From positions 1-16,042 of the forward strand of contig PMNG01000211.1 of the NCBI GenBank assembly GCA_003162615.1: DNA of 16,042 nt, given 5' to 3'. The translations under genes and the position numbers were made by a program. Under the pieces are notes generated by a model, which was not told the origin of the DNA, made no database searches, and worked only from the letters and a program-made list of their open reading frames with translations. This stretch comes from Methanothrix sp. (GTDB taxonomy: Archaea > Halobacteriota > Methanosarcinia > Methanotrichales > Methanotrichaceae). Positions 7,018 through 14,027 of the stretch are shown piece after piece. Positions within the stretch are counted from its first letter, which is position 1; each line of letters opens with the position of its first letter.

Positions 7018-7848
7018 TCATTTGACATATTGACCCTCTTTTGCCGCAGCCTCGGCAAAGGCCGCATCGGCCTCTGCGTCTCTGCCGAGAGCCTTGAGGG
7101 CAAGTCCCTTGCTGTTCCATGCTTTGCTATATGCAAGATCTATTTCAATGGCTTTATCAAACTGCTGGATGGCCTCAGCATATTTATCCTGGCGCCTCAG
7201 CGCTTCGCCTTTGTTGTACCATGCTTCGGATTTCATAGGATCTTTTTCTATTGACCAGTCAAAGCACACCATTGCCTCATCGTATCGGCCAAGCTTGCCC
7301 AAGGCAGCTCCCCTGTTGTTCCAAGCCTCGACGTTCTCGGAATCGAGTTCAATGGCCTTGTCGAAGCACAAGACTGCCTCATCATATCTGCCTAGAAAGC
7401 CCAAAGCAGCCCCCTTGTTGCTCCAGACTTTGGCTCCACCTGGATTTAGCTCGAGGGTCCTGTCGTAATATTTGATAGCATCCAGATAATTCCCAATCTT
7501 GCCATAGACCACACCTTTGTTGTACCAGGCTCTGGCGTATTCGGGATTCCTATCGATAATTTTATCAAAATATCTGATGGCCTCAGCATATTTCTTCTGC
7601 TTATAGAGAACAACCCCTCTATTATTCCGGGCATCGGCATGTTCCGGATCGATTTCGAGGGTCCTGCCAAAGGACTCAATGGCTTCTTCATATCTGCCAA
7701 GGTGACATAAAGCTAGGCCTCTGCTGTTCCATAATTCCGCGTTTTTGGGGGCAGCCTTAATAGCTCTATCGTAGAACCCGATAGCTTCATCATATTTGCC
7801 TTGAGCGTAGAGATAATCGGCTTCATCCGCCCAAAGAATGGCGACCAT
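7018..7848 (-). CDS. Tandem tetratricopeptide repeat (TPR) protein
   Basis: The 276-residue protein is almost entirely TPR, a protein-protein interaction solenoid. Eight consecutive 34-residue units run from about residue 9 to 273, most with the consensus A-W-x-N-(K/R)-G-x-x-L-x-x-L-G-R-Y-x-E-A-I-x-x-(F/Y)-D-x-A-I-E-x-(D/N)-P. There is no signal peptide, membrane helix or catalytic domain, so it is likely a soluble cytoplasmic scaffold; partner unknown. The ATG start is supported by GAGGAG at 7855-7860 (minus strand), six bases upstream. The gene stands alone between the MNT/HEPN fossils and an 89-aa ORF. Proteins of this kind are abundant in Methanosarcinales (general knowledge). Confidence 0.92.
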   Translation of the reverse strand: MVAILWADEADYLYAQGKYDEAIGFYDRAIKAAPKNAELWNSRGLALCHLGRYEEAIESFGRTLEIDPEHADARNNRGVVLYKQKKYAEAIRYFDKIIDRNPEYARAWYNKGVVYGKIGNYLDAIKYYDRTLELNPGGAKVWSNKGAALGFLGRYDEAVLCFDKAIELDSENVEAWNNRGAALGKLGRYDEAMVCFDWSIEKDPMKSEAWYNKGEALRRQDKYAEAIQQFDKAIEIDLAYSKAWNSKGLALKALGRDAEADAAFAEAAAKEGQYVK

Positions 7849-7989
7849 TTAACACTCCTCAGAGAACGACATCATGAAATGACATTCTTCTTTGCGATGA
7901 GTTTGAATGCTAATTGAGTCCCTGGAGTAACTAATCGCAAGCATTATTCTTAACAGCTTCGATCTCGGAATAGTCTAAGCACCTTTGGG

Positions 7990-8259
7990 TTAGCAGCTCG
8001 CACTTTTAAGTTGGGGCTTCACTATCCACTGCCCCTCAGGCAGAACCTCTTTGCGCATCCAGTAAGCCTTAATCGGTATCTTCAGTACAAGATCAAAGCC
8101 TGAAGCGCGAAGAGCCGCTATGATATCCTTCTCAGGAAGACCAAAGCGCTTGGAGAGTCGCCGCAGACCATCGGGATCAGAGACTCTGAAGTATTTGCCC
8201 CTGGTGTTCAGGAACATGATAAATGCTGCCTCTTCTGGCTTGATAATATCGATATCCAA
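7990..8259 (-). CDS. Hypothetical protein, 89 aa
   Basis: I do not recognise a family. The protein starts at a TTG codon; a stop lies close upstream and the first in-frame ATG is codon 15, so the start is uncertain. It is soluble and mixed-charge, with a helix-turn-helix-like stretch (DGLRRLSKRFGLPEKDIIAA, about 29-48) followed by a beta-rich end containing LKIPIKAYW. A small DNA-binding or adaptor role is possible but unproven. It lies 140 bases upstream of the TPR gene on the same strand and about 200 bases downstream of pspAB. Codon usage looks normal for the window. Confidence 0.6.
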   Translation of the reverse strand: MDIDIIKPEEAAFIMFLNTRGKYFRVSDPDGLRRLSKRFGLPEKDIIAALRASGFDLVLKIPIKAYWMRKEVLPEGQWIVKPQLKSASC

Positions 8260-8460
8260 TATAATCCGCTCAGTTGTTATTCAGATTGATCTTCATTTTA
8301 ATAAAAATTTCGCCATCGCATTTTCGGAACTAAAATATCTGCGAGGCAAGCGAGGAAGAGCTGGTCCTGGATGACGGAGATAGCGGACAGATGAATAACT
8401 GACCTGGACCTTCAGAGCATATCATTGACGGTTACAAAGAGAATCGAGGTTTGTTCCGTC

Positions 8461-9024
8461 CTATATCGGCATCCCCCACATAGGATACCATTTAGCTTCG
8501 TCCTTTTCGATTGGCAGCTCTCTTCCCATCACCGACTTCAGCCTGAACTCTAAGGACGTGTTCCTCTGCTGGTTGCCGCTCGGCACGAAAGGATAGTATG
8601 AGCCAAGCTTGAAGCTGTAAATCCAGTAAACGGTATCCTCGCCCTTGAAGCGGTAGACGGCGGCCAAAAGTTGGGTGCCGAATCCCTGCTCTATCAGGAT
8701 CTGGCTTACCATCTGGATGTTCGTAACCAAATCTTCGAAGTCCTTGTCCTTCAGAACTACCCAGACGTAGTTGAACTCGTCCTTCTGGATACTGTACTCG
8801 ATTCCAGTCTCCTTGAAGCTGAGCTTGAGGAGATCCTCGATCTCAGTACGAGCGGCTTCGTACCTGGACGAATCCATTGGCTTTATGCACACCGCTGCCG
8901 CGCCGTCTGGCTTGAGACCCAGGTTTGCCTCAAGGGTTATGGCAGCGGTTGAAATGGCAAATAGCTTATCCGTATTTGCCTCGGGCAGCTTGGTCTTTCC
9001 GAGGATTGAGTCTAGGAAGCCCAA
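8461..9024 (-). CDS. pspAB: PspA-associated protein PspAB
   Basis: The 187-residue protein fits the PspAB family known from archaea and actinobacteria, where it accompanies the membrane-stress proteins PspA and HtpX. Family signposts: the N-terminal MGFLDSILGKTK, AAITLEANLGLKPDGAAAVC (about 27-46), LIEQGFGTQLLAAV, the FKLGSYYPFVP segment, and the C-terminal KWYPMWGMPI. It has no membrane helix and no known catalytic motif. It begins at TTG (9024), only two bases after the htpX stop, so it is almost certainly translated with htpX; the MGFLD start matches homologues, which supports TTG. Its molecular role is not established; a part in membrane-damage response through HtpX is inferred. Confidence 0.85.
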   Translation of the reverse strand: MGFLDSILGKTKLPEANTDKLFAISTAAITLEANLGLKPDGAAAVCIKPMDSSRYEAARTEIEDLLKLSFKETGIEYSIQKDEFNYVWVVLKDKDFEDLVTNIQMVSQILIEQGFGTQLLAAVYRFKGEDTVYWIYSFKLGSYYPFVPSGNQQRNTSLEFRLKSVMGRELPIEKDEAKWYPMWGMPI

Positions 9025-9026
9025 TA

Positions 9027-9905
9027 TCAGGCCTCCAGCTCCTTTTCTATCCTCTCCAGGGCTGCGATCCTGGCCTCCATCGATGGATGGGTGGAGAACA
9101 GGTTCCAGATGGAAGAGCCCGAGATTGCGGGCACTATGAATAGAGCCCTGACAGGTCCCTCCACCTTTCGCAGGTCTTGGGTTGGTACTTTGTAGCCGCT
9201 TATCTTCATCAGTGCCGATGCCAGATTGGATGGCTGACCCGTGATTATGGCCGAGCCCCTGTCAGCCGCAAACTCGCGGTACCTGGACAGAGCCATTATG
9301 AGGATGTAGCTCACTATCCAGACCACCAGGGAGACCACTAACATGAGGATGAAGCTGTCGCCTCCGTTCTTGTCGCGCTGGTTTCCTCCGCCGAAGAAGG
9401 GCAGCCACCGAACCATGAGTTGAGCCACGGAAGACAAGAAGGTTGCTATGGTCATGACCATCATGTCCCTGTTCTTCACGTGTGTAAGCTCATGGGCAAG
9501 AACAGCCTCAAGCTCGCTTCTGTTGAGCTGATTCATTATGCCGGTTGTAACCGCCACCACGGCGTTCTTCTGGTTCCGGCCTGTGGCGAAGGCATTGGGC
9601 ATGCTGGTGCTCACTATGGCGATCTTCGGCATGGGCAGGTTGGCTATAGCACACAGCCTGGACACAATCTGGTGAAGCTCAGGAGCCTCGCTCTCCGAGA
9701 CCATTTTGGCTCCCATGGACATCAGGATCATCTTATCTGAAAAGAAGTACTGCAGGAACATGAACCCGCCAATGAACAGTATTATCACAACTTGGCTTGT
9801 GTTCGTAGCCAGCAGGAAAGCCAGGAAAGCCAGGTATATCACTGCCAGGAGTAACATGGTGATGAACATCCTAGCCTCAAGCCCAAGATCGGATTTCCAT
9901 TTCAT
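9027..9905 (-). CDS. htpX: Membrane zinc metalloprotease HtpX (M48 family)
   Basis: HtpX degrades misfolded membrane proteins on the cytoplasmic face. In 292 residues there are two N-terminal membrane helices (about 14-34 and 38-55), the zinc motif HELTH (138-142) with catalytic Glu139, two further hydrophobic segments (about 148-168 and 184-206), and the third zinc ligand Glu211 in SRYREFAADRGSA. The family markers PNAFATGR (103-110), VVAVTTG, and the C-terminal STHPSMEARI are all present, so the enzyme looks intact. The ATG is supported by homologous N-termini of the MKW...GL-x-ARM type; AGGTG lies about ten bases upstream. It is the first gene of a two-gene operon with pspAB. Confidence 0.95.
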   Translation of the reverse strand: MKWKSDLGLEARMFITMLLLAVIYLAFLAFLLATNTSQVVIILFIGGFMFLQYFFSDKMILMSMGAKMVSESEAPELHQIVSRLCAIANLPMPKIAIVSTSMPNAFATGRNQKNAVVAVTTGIMNQLNRSELEAVLAHELTHVKNRDMMVMTIATFLSSVAQLMVRWLPFFGGGNQRDKNGGDSFILMLVVSLVVWIVSYILIMALSRYREFAADRGSAIITGQPSNLASALMKISGYKVPTQDLRKVEGPVRALFIVPAISGSSIWNLFSTHPSMEARIAALERIEKELEA

Positions 9906-10240
9906 ATCTTCTTAACACCTTTAATTTCTGCTAAACTTATCTCTTCTACTACTTACGTCTCTTATCTAGATCTTTCTCTTAGGATAACATAGGTAAGACG
10001 TTTCTAGGATATTATCTTTCTCGCTAACTGTTGAAGTACAGGAAATGTAACTCATCTTTCAGAACCGACTTAACTGCCTCGTCGACTTGGTCTTCGCTCA
10101 ATGAACAATGCATACAGCTTGCTCGAAAGGCCCTCTAGGAGCCATGCGGAGATAGGGGGACGAAATAAAATAGTTGGAGATAGATAGACATTTGTGGAAA
10201 GCTCTAAAGAGGAAGCGCAAAATCATTGAGGTGCGTATAA
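9906..10240. other. Intergenic region between divergent htpX and FKBP genes
   Basis: This 335-base gap must hold both divergent promoters. Two TAGGATA copies occur at 9980-9986 and 10005-10011. A TATA-like AAATAAAATAG lies near 10161-10171, and GAGGTG at 10228-10233 is the ribosome binding site of the FKBP gene. A minus-strand 29-codon frame (10024-10113) starting MHCSLSEDQVDEAV and ending YFNS looks protein-like but has no ribosome binding site; it is either a microprotein or a fossil. Confidence 0.4.
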
Positions 10241-10681
10241 ATGGTACAGGCAAAGGAAGGAGACACCGTAAAGGTCCACTACACCGGTAAGTTCAAGAAT
10301 GGTATTGCCTTTGACTCATCCGCTGGAGCAGACCCACTGGAGTTCAAGATAGGGTCAAGGCGTCTGATCCCTGGTTTCGAGGAGGCTGTTGTGGGGATGA
10401 GCCCCGGAGAATCCAAGACTGCGAACATCCCCGCAGAGAAAGCGTACGGGCGATATCAAGAGGACCGCGTGATAAATGTAGACCGAAAGGACATGCCTCC
10501 GGAAGTCGAGCCCGAGATTGGCATGACCCTGGAAGTCTGCGGCCCGAAAGGACAGGTGATCCCTGTTCAGGTCACGGATATCCAAGGCACAACAGTTACC
10601 CTGGATGCCAACCATCCTCTGGCCGAGCAGGACCTGATATTTGATATTCAGCTTATAGAAATTGTTGGAAAGTCTTGCTAA
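10241..10681 (+). CDS. FKBP-type peptidyl-prolyl isomerase, SlyD-like
   Basis: The enzyme catalyses cis-trans isomerisation of proline bonds and acts as a folding helper in the cytoplasm. In 146 residues the FKBP fold (1-68 and about 123-142) is split by an IF (insert-in-flap) chaperone domain (about 69-122), the short archaeal/SlyD arrangement. Visible motifs are KVHYTGKFKNGIAFDSS (11-27), LIPGFEEAVVGMSPGE (42-57), AYGRY (68-72), PVQVTDI (108-114), then LDANHPLAEQDL (121-132). The usual Gly of NHPLAG is Glu here, and there is no His-rich metal-binding tail. There is no signal peptide. GAGGTG at 10228-10233 sets the start. It appears to be a single-gene unit. Confidence 0.94.
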   Translation: MVQAKEGDTVKVHYTGKFKNGIAFDSSAGADPLEFKIGSRRLIPGFEEAVVGMSPGESKTANIPAEKAYGRYQEDRVINVDRKDMPPEVEPEIGMTLEVCGPKGQVIPVQVTDIQGTTVTLDANHPLAEQDLIFDIQLIEIVGKSC

Positions 10682-11085
10682 AGCGAGATGAACAAAGAAA
10701 TTTGGGATATTGCAGAGACGCCTTGAAGCTATAGATCTCAAGGTGAGGAAGGGAATCATATCCCATTTTGGATACGGATTGCATGGTGCCATAGATAATT
10801 AAAGGGACGGTCTAGACTCAACCACTATCCACCAGATGGCTCGGCAGATCATCACCCTTTCGTCCTTCCATTTACTGAGAATAGTAAACCTGCTGATCAG
10901 GGTCTTGAGATGTTTCAACCTGTTTTTTTCAATTCATTCAAGTCATAAATGTACATTGAAAACTCCTACATGAGACTCTTAGAGATCTCATATGATGTTT
11001 ACCTTCATATATCTCTCAAGCGTATTGTTAATGCAAGGTAATAAGATAGAACTAATCGTAGAGATTTGATACTAGGTGATAAGAA
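10682..11085. other. Intergenic region with a decayed-looking minus-strand frame
   Basis: This 404-base gap contains a T7 run at 10923-10929 that could terminate FKBP transcription, and the promoter of the next gene near 11006. On the minus strand, 10799-10918 is an open 39-codon frame from TTG (LKHLKTLISRFTILSKWKDE..., ending ESRPSL) that looks protein-like but matches no family I know; it is probably a remnant. Confidence 0.35.
11006..11012 (+). promoter_or_regulatory. TATA box of the exported repeat protein gene
   Basis: CATATAT at 11006-11012 is a plausible archaeal TATA element. Transcription would start near 11032-11038, and AGGTGAT at 11074-11080 is a good ribosome binding site five bases before the ATG at 11086. 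Confidence 0.4.
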
Positions 11086-11703
11086 ATGACAACTAAGAAG
11101 ATATCGGGATTCTTTTCCGCAGGCCTCTGCATTGCAGTTTTCCTCATAGCGGTGTTGTTAGGAAATGGTGCTGCGGATCAGAGTTACTTTAACCCTATCT
11201 ATGGCAAGGCCCCTCAAACTTCACAAGAGCGTGAAGGACTGTTTAAGGCAATTCAGAATACGGACGAGAAGAACATATCTCAAGTCACGCTAGGCGGAGA
11301 AGATCCGTATAAAGCACTTCAGAACCCCTATGCGTTCACAGATCCTCAAGCCGCACTGGAGCAGGCAAATACTTATAAATCGATTCAAAAGTTGAATAGT
11401 ATTTACCAAAACTCTAACAGCGAAGATAACTGGTATTATTGGTCCAACATGTGGCTGAACGAGCCCCAAGAAACAACTAATACAACCCATGCAATCAAAG
11501 GTTCTGGAGACTCACTCGGCTTGGCAAATACATATAATATATATAGTGCAATGGATAATCCCTATGCGTTCACAGATCCTCAAGCTGCACTGGAGCAGGC
11601 AAATACTTATAAGTCAATTCAAAAGTTGAATAGTATTTACCAAAACTCTAACAGCGAAGATAACTGGCATTATTGGTCCAACATGTGGCTGAACGAGCCC
11701 TAA
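11086..11703 (+). CDS. Exported protein with two near-identical 48-aa aromatic repeats
   Basis: I recognise no family. The 205-residue product starts with a Sec-type signal (MTTKK, hydrophobic 12-26, likely cut after GAA near residue 30), so it is probably outside the membrane. The mature part carries two copies of a 48-residue unit (residues 80-127 and 158-205) that begin NPYAFTDPQAALEQANTYKS and end NMWLNEP; they differ at one residue (Tyr to His). The 30-residue linker is Thr/Asn-rich and has another ANTY motif. There are no cysteines in the mature chain and no membrane anchor. The second repeat ends exactly at the stop codon. A surface, sheath or adhesion role is conceivable but is only inference. 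AGGTGAT at 11074-11080 supports the start. Confidence 0.85.
   Translation: MTTKKISGFFSAGLCIAVFLIAVLLGNGAADQSYFNPIYGKAPQTSQEREGLFKAIQNTDEKNISQVTLGGEDPYKALQNPYAFTDPQAALEQANTYKSIQKLNSIYQNSNSEDNWYYWSNMWLNEPQETTNTTHAIKGSGDSLGLANTYNIYSAMDNPYAFTDPQAALEQANTYKSIQKLNSIYQNSNSEDNWHYWSNMWLNEP
11323..11466 (+). repeat. Coding direct repeat, copy 1 (144 bp)
   Basis: First of two in-frame 144-bp direct repeats in the exported protein gene; period to copy 2 is 234 bp. The copies differ at five bases, four of them synonymous. Confidence 0.95.
11557..11700 (+). repeat. Coding direct repeat, copy 2 (144 bp)
   Basis: Second copy of the 144-bp repeat. It ends immediately before the TAA stop codon. The only amino acid change from copy 1 is Tyr to His in the NWYYW / NWHYW segment. 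Confidence 0.95.
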
Positions 11704-11724
11704 ACTTGAGGTCTCAATTAACAT

Positions 11725-11744
11725 CTATTTTTCTCTCTTTTTGC
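11725..11744 (+). terminator. T-rich terminator after the repeat protein gene
   Basis: A T/C-rich run (TATTTTTCTCTCTTTTTGC) about 20 bases past the stop fits archaeal T-tract termination. Confidence 0.45.
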
Positions 11745-12371
11745 TACGGCTGCCTTAGAATTCCTACTCCAGATTTTGCTCTCTTGAACTCCTCCCTTAA
11801 ATCAAATAGATTTTCGAAGAAAAGGTAAGCTGGCCAGGTGGCATTATTCAGATCACATCGGAGATCAGATCTCACCCCCTGGGCAACATCGGCAAAGGTC
11901 CTTGTGGATGCGCAACAGCCATGCACTTCATGGCACCAGTTAGCCTATTGACCATTTCCAAGATCATCATCTTTTAGACCTAGGCTTCCTAATGAAAATA
12001 ATCCGTAGCCCAAGACGCTATAGTGGCTGTTCTTAACCTTCTCGATGGGGCACGGAGGGCAGAGTCCTATCTAAAGCGTAATCTGGCCGCATTCTCTAAT
12101 CCAGAGGTTAATTGGCACGTAAATCAAGGCAAAGCCTCGATCCTTGCCAAGGCCCTCACAAGCGTGGATTGCGTACTTCTTTTGGGTCACCCCCAGTAGT
12201 CTCTTGAGTGGGTTTACTATATTGAATTATTTGAGAGATTTAGTGAATAACTCAGAAGTCAGCAGAGCTTTTTATGCGAGAGTATGAACTGGTCATTATG
12301 TTCCGAGGCAGAATCTGCTATTTAGAACTCCTAGAATGAACTGGTCCTGTAGCCTGATGTAATCGACGCTT
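11745..12371. other. Gene-poor interval
   Basis: No convincing complete gene. A minus-strand 60-codon frame (11744-11926) ends ENLFDLREEFKRAKSGVGI... and looks partly protein-like, but it lacks a ribosome binding site and known motifs. The best coding-like frame is on the plus strand at 12023-12199 and is listed separately. The rest appears to be degraded or spacer sequence. Confidence 0.35.
12023..12199 (+). CDS. Possible 58-aa protein or gene fragment
   Basis: A GTG at 12023 opens a 58-codon frame ending in TAG at 12197-12199; the frame is open back to 12002. The product (start VAVLNLLDGARRAESYLKRN, end VLLLGHPQ) has the composition of a real soluble alpha-helical protein. No ribosome binding site is seen and I do not recognise a family. 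It sits in a fossil-rich interval, so a truncated 5' or internal gene fragment is as likely as a small gene. Confidence 0.3.
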   Translation: MAVLNLLDGARRAESYLKRNLAAFSNPEVNWHVNQGKASILAKALTSVDCVLLLGHPQ

Positions 12372-12577
12372 TTGGGTAGTGACCACGTTGTGCCACCAGA
12401 CAAGGGCCTCGCCATCCGTTGGCTTGAGCATTGTGGTCAACATTTTGATTATGTGGTCTTGCCGGCACCGTTGGGCCCCAGGAGTTCCCTGGCTATCTCC
12501 AGGTCGACCCTGTCCACTGCAACCAGGTACCCAAATCTCCTGGTCAGGCCGCGCAAAGAAGTCGACGCATCGTACAT
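12372..12577 (-). pseudogene. ABC transporter ATP-binding protein, N-terminal fossil
   Basis: Starting at ATG 12577, the minus strand reads MYDASTSLRGLTRRFGYLV, AVDRVDLEIA, then ELLGPNGAGKTT (Walker A) and stops at TAA 12449-12451. In the next frame the sequence continues as IIKMLTTMLKPTDGEALVW and HNVVTT to about 12375, the normal continuation of an ABC-2/DrrA-type ATPase. So there is a frameshift right after Walker A, and about five residues before LLGPNG (normally RGEIFG-like) are missing. The Q-loop, signature and Walker B regions are absent. Only about 70 of the usual 300 residues remain, so it is non-functional. It may once have been transcribed divergently from the radical SAM operon. 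Confidence 0.8.
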
Positions 12578-12601
12578 GAATCAAAGAGATACGATAAGGG
12601 A

Positions 12602-12608
12602 TATTATA
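12602..12608 (+). promoter_or_regulatory. Candidate TATA box of the radical SAM operon
   Basis: TATTATA at 12602-12608 lies about 50 bases before the ATG at 12657 and would place transcription start near 12630, leaving a short leader. It is a moderate match to the archaeal consensus. Confidence 0.35.
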
Positions 12609-12656
12609 CGTTGCGTTCATTTCGCGGGTCTTACGAGAACGCAAGTTTAATCTTCC

Positions 12657-14024
12657 ATGGAACTCGAAAAGGCAATCATGCCTCCCAGGGTTTTGTTCGC
12701 TACCGTTTACAGAAAAGGCTCCGAACCTTACGACTACATCGGGGCCAACACAAGGTCGTGGTTCAGGTTCTACTGGCCCAGGATCCAGTCCTTCGGACTT
12801 CGGTTTCTCAAACAGAACATTCCGGAGCTGGAGATCCTGGAGTTCCCAACATGGGAAGAGTACCTTAAAAAGATGGAGGAAGGCTGGGACATCGTTGGCA
12901 TCTCCTTCTATCTCAGCGAAACCCATGAGGCCCTTGAAATGGTAGAGGCGGCCCGGGAGGCCCACGTGAGCCAGGTGTGGGCCGGAAACTACGGCGCTCT
13001 CACACCAGAGATTCAAGAGAAGTTCGACAGGATATTCGTGGGCTACTCAGAGCACCAGCTCGCTCCAATCTTTGGAAGGCAGATCAAAGACGTCCTCCAC
13101 CCGCCATTGATCGAGTACCTGAACACGCCCTTTGGGATCAAGCTGAACATTTACGGCGTACTCTTCACAACTCGTGGCTGCCCTGTAGGCTGCAAATTCT
13201 GCCAGACGCCAGTATTCTGCAACAAGCCCAACCCGGTCTCAATGAAGAGCCTGGAGAGAGTAGTAGCCTACTACAAGGAAAACGGAATAAACGTGGTTTT
13301 GATCGAAGACGAGAACTTCGGCTGCAACCGTCGCCACGCTGACGCGGTGGTCGAGCTGCTGGACAAGTACGAAATGGTATGGGGTTGCATGGCCCGCGCA
13401 GACTACCTGCGAGGAAAGATAGACGAGTGGGCGGAGATGAGGCTAGGCAAAGGCAAAAAAATAGTGGCCGGCTTCGGAGGCGCGGCTATAGGAATAGAGA
13501 ACCTGCACCAGGAGCGTTTGGACGACATAAATAAGAAGGAGGGCACGGAGGACATTCTTGAAGCCGTACGCAAATTGCAGAAGCACGGCCTGGGGACTGT
13601 AGGCTACTACATGATCGGCTTTGAGGGCGACACAAAGGAGTCACTCAGAGAGGACATTCCAAAGCTGGCCTCCCTCAAGATGGACATAACCCAGATATGC
13701 GTCCTAACCCCTCTACCCCAGACGCCAATGTACAAAGAGATCGAGGAGAAGTACGGAATCTGGGATCACGATTATCACAACTACGATGGCAAGCACCTTG
13801 TTTGGAACCATCCGAACCTCAAGCCGGAGGAGATTCCAGGCATCCTCGACTGGTCCTTCAAGCAGGTCTATCCCTTGACAGCACCCATCAGGACCTCCGC
13901 CCGTGTGTGGGGCAATGCCTACCGGTACGGAGGTGTGGCCGGTCTCCGGGAAGTAGCAGCCTACATTACCAGGGCAAACAGATTTGATTGGAGCCAGGGG
14001 CCCAGGCTGCTCAAGGTCAGCTAG
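12657..14024 (+). CDS. B12-binding-domain radical SAM protein A
   Basis: This is a radical SAM enzyme of the cobalamin-dependent (BchE/HpnP/Grs-like) class; substrate unknown. In 455 residues, an N-terminal Rossmann-like B12-binding-type domain (about 10-145, with WDIVGISFYLSETHEALEMV and WAGNYG in place of the usual GGxHPT) precedes the radical SAM barrel. The [4Fe-4S] motif is Cys175-x3-Cys179-x2-Cys182 in TTRGCPVGCKFCQTP. Downstream come IEDENFG (216-222), GAAIGIENL (275-283) and YYMIGFEGDT (317-326). There is no DxHxxG, so cobalamin would bind base-off without a His ligand, or not at all. The C-terminal 60 residues are basic and aromatic. ATG 12657 lacks a clear ribosome binding site; ATG 12678 (MPPRVLFATV) has AAAGG upstream and may be the true start. 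The next gene follows after three bases. Confidence 0.9.
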   Translation: MELEKAIMPPRVLFATVYRKGSEPYDYIGANTRSWFRFYWPRIQSFGLRFLKQNIPELEILEFPTWEEYLKKMEEGWDIVGISFYLSETHEALEMVEAAREAHVSQVWAGNYGALTPEIQEKFDRIFVGYSEHQLAPIFGRQIKDVLHPPLIEYLNTPFGIKLNIYGVLFTTRGCPVGCKFCQTPVFCNKPNPVSMKSLERVVAYYKENGINVVLIEDENFGCNRRHADAVVELLDKYEMVWGCMARADYLRGKIDEWAEMRLGKGKKIVAGFGGAAIGIENLHQERLDDINKKEGTEDILEAVRKLQKHGLGTVGYYMIGFEGDTKESLREDIPKLASLKMDITQICVLTPLPQTPMYKEIEEKYGIWDHDYHNYDGKHLVWNHPNLKPEEIPGILDWSFKQVYPLTAPIRTSARVWGNAYRYGGVAGLREVAAYITRANRFDWSQGPRLLKVS

Positions 14025-14027
14025 GCC

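Noticed and set aside
9440..9940. Plus-strand open frames opposite htpX
   Set aside because: They are antisense to an intact M48 protease with complete motifs.
9980..10011. Two TAGGATA copies 25 bases apart upstream of htpX
   Set aside because: The motif is short and AT-rich, so two copies are expected by chance; noted in the intergenic entry only.
11744..11926. 60-codon minus-strand frame after the repeat protein
   Set aside because: No ribosome binding site or known motif, and it runs into the T-tract terminator; not strong enough to call a gene.
12318..13016. 232-codon minus-strand open frame spanning the start of radical SAM protein A
   Set aside because: Its right part is antisense to the conserved radical SAM N-terminus; only the left part carries ABC ATPase similarity, and that lies in two frames, so I annotate a fossil and not a gene.
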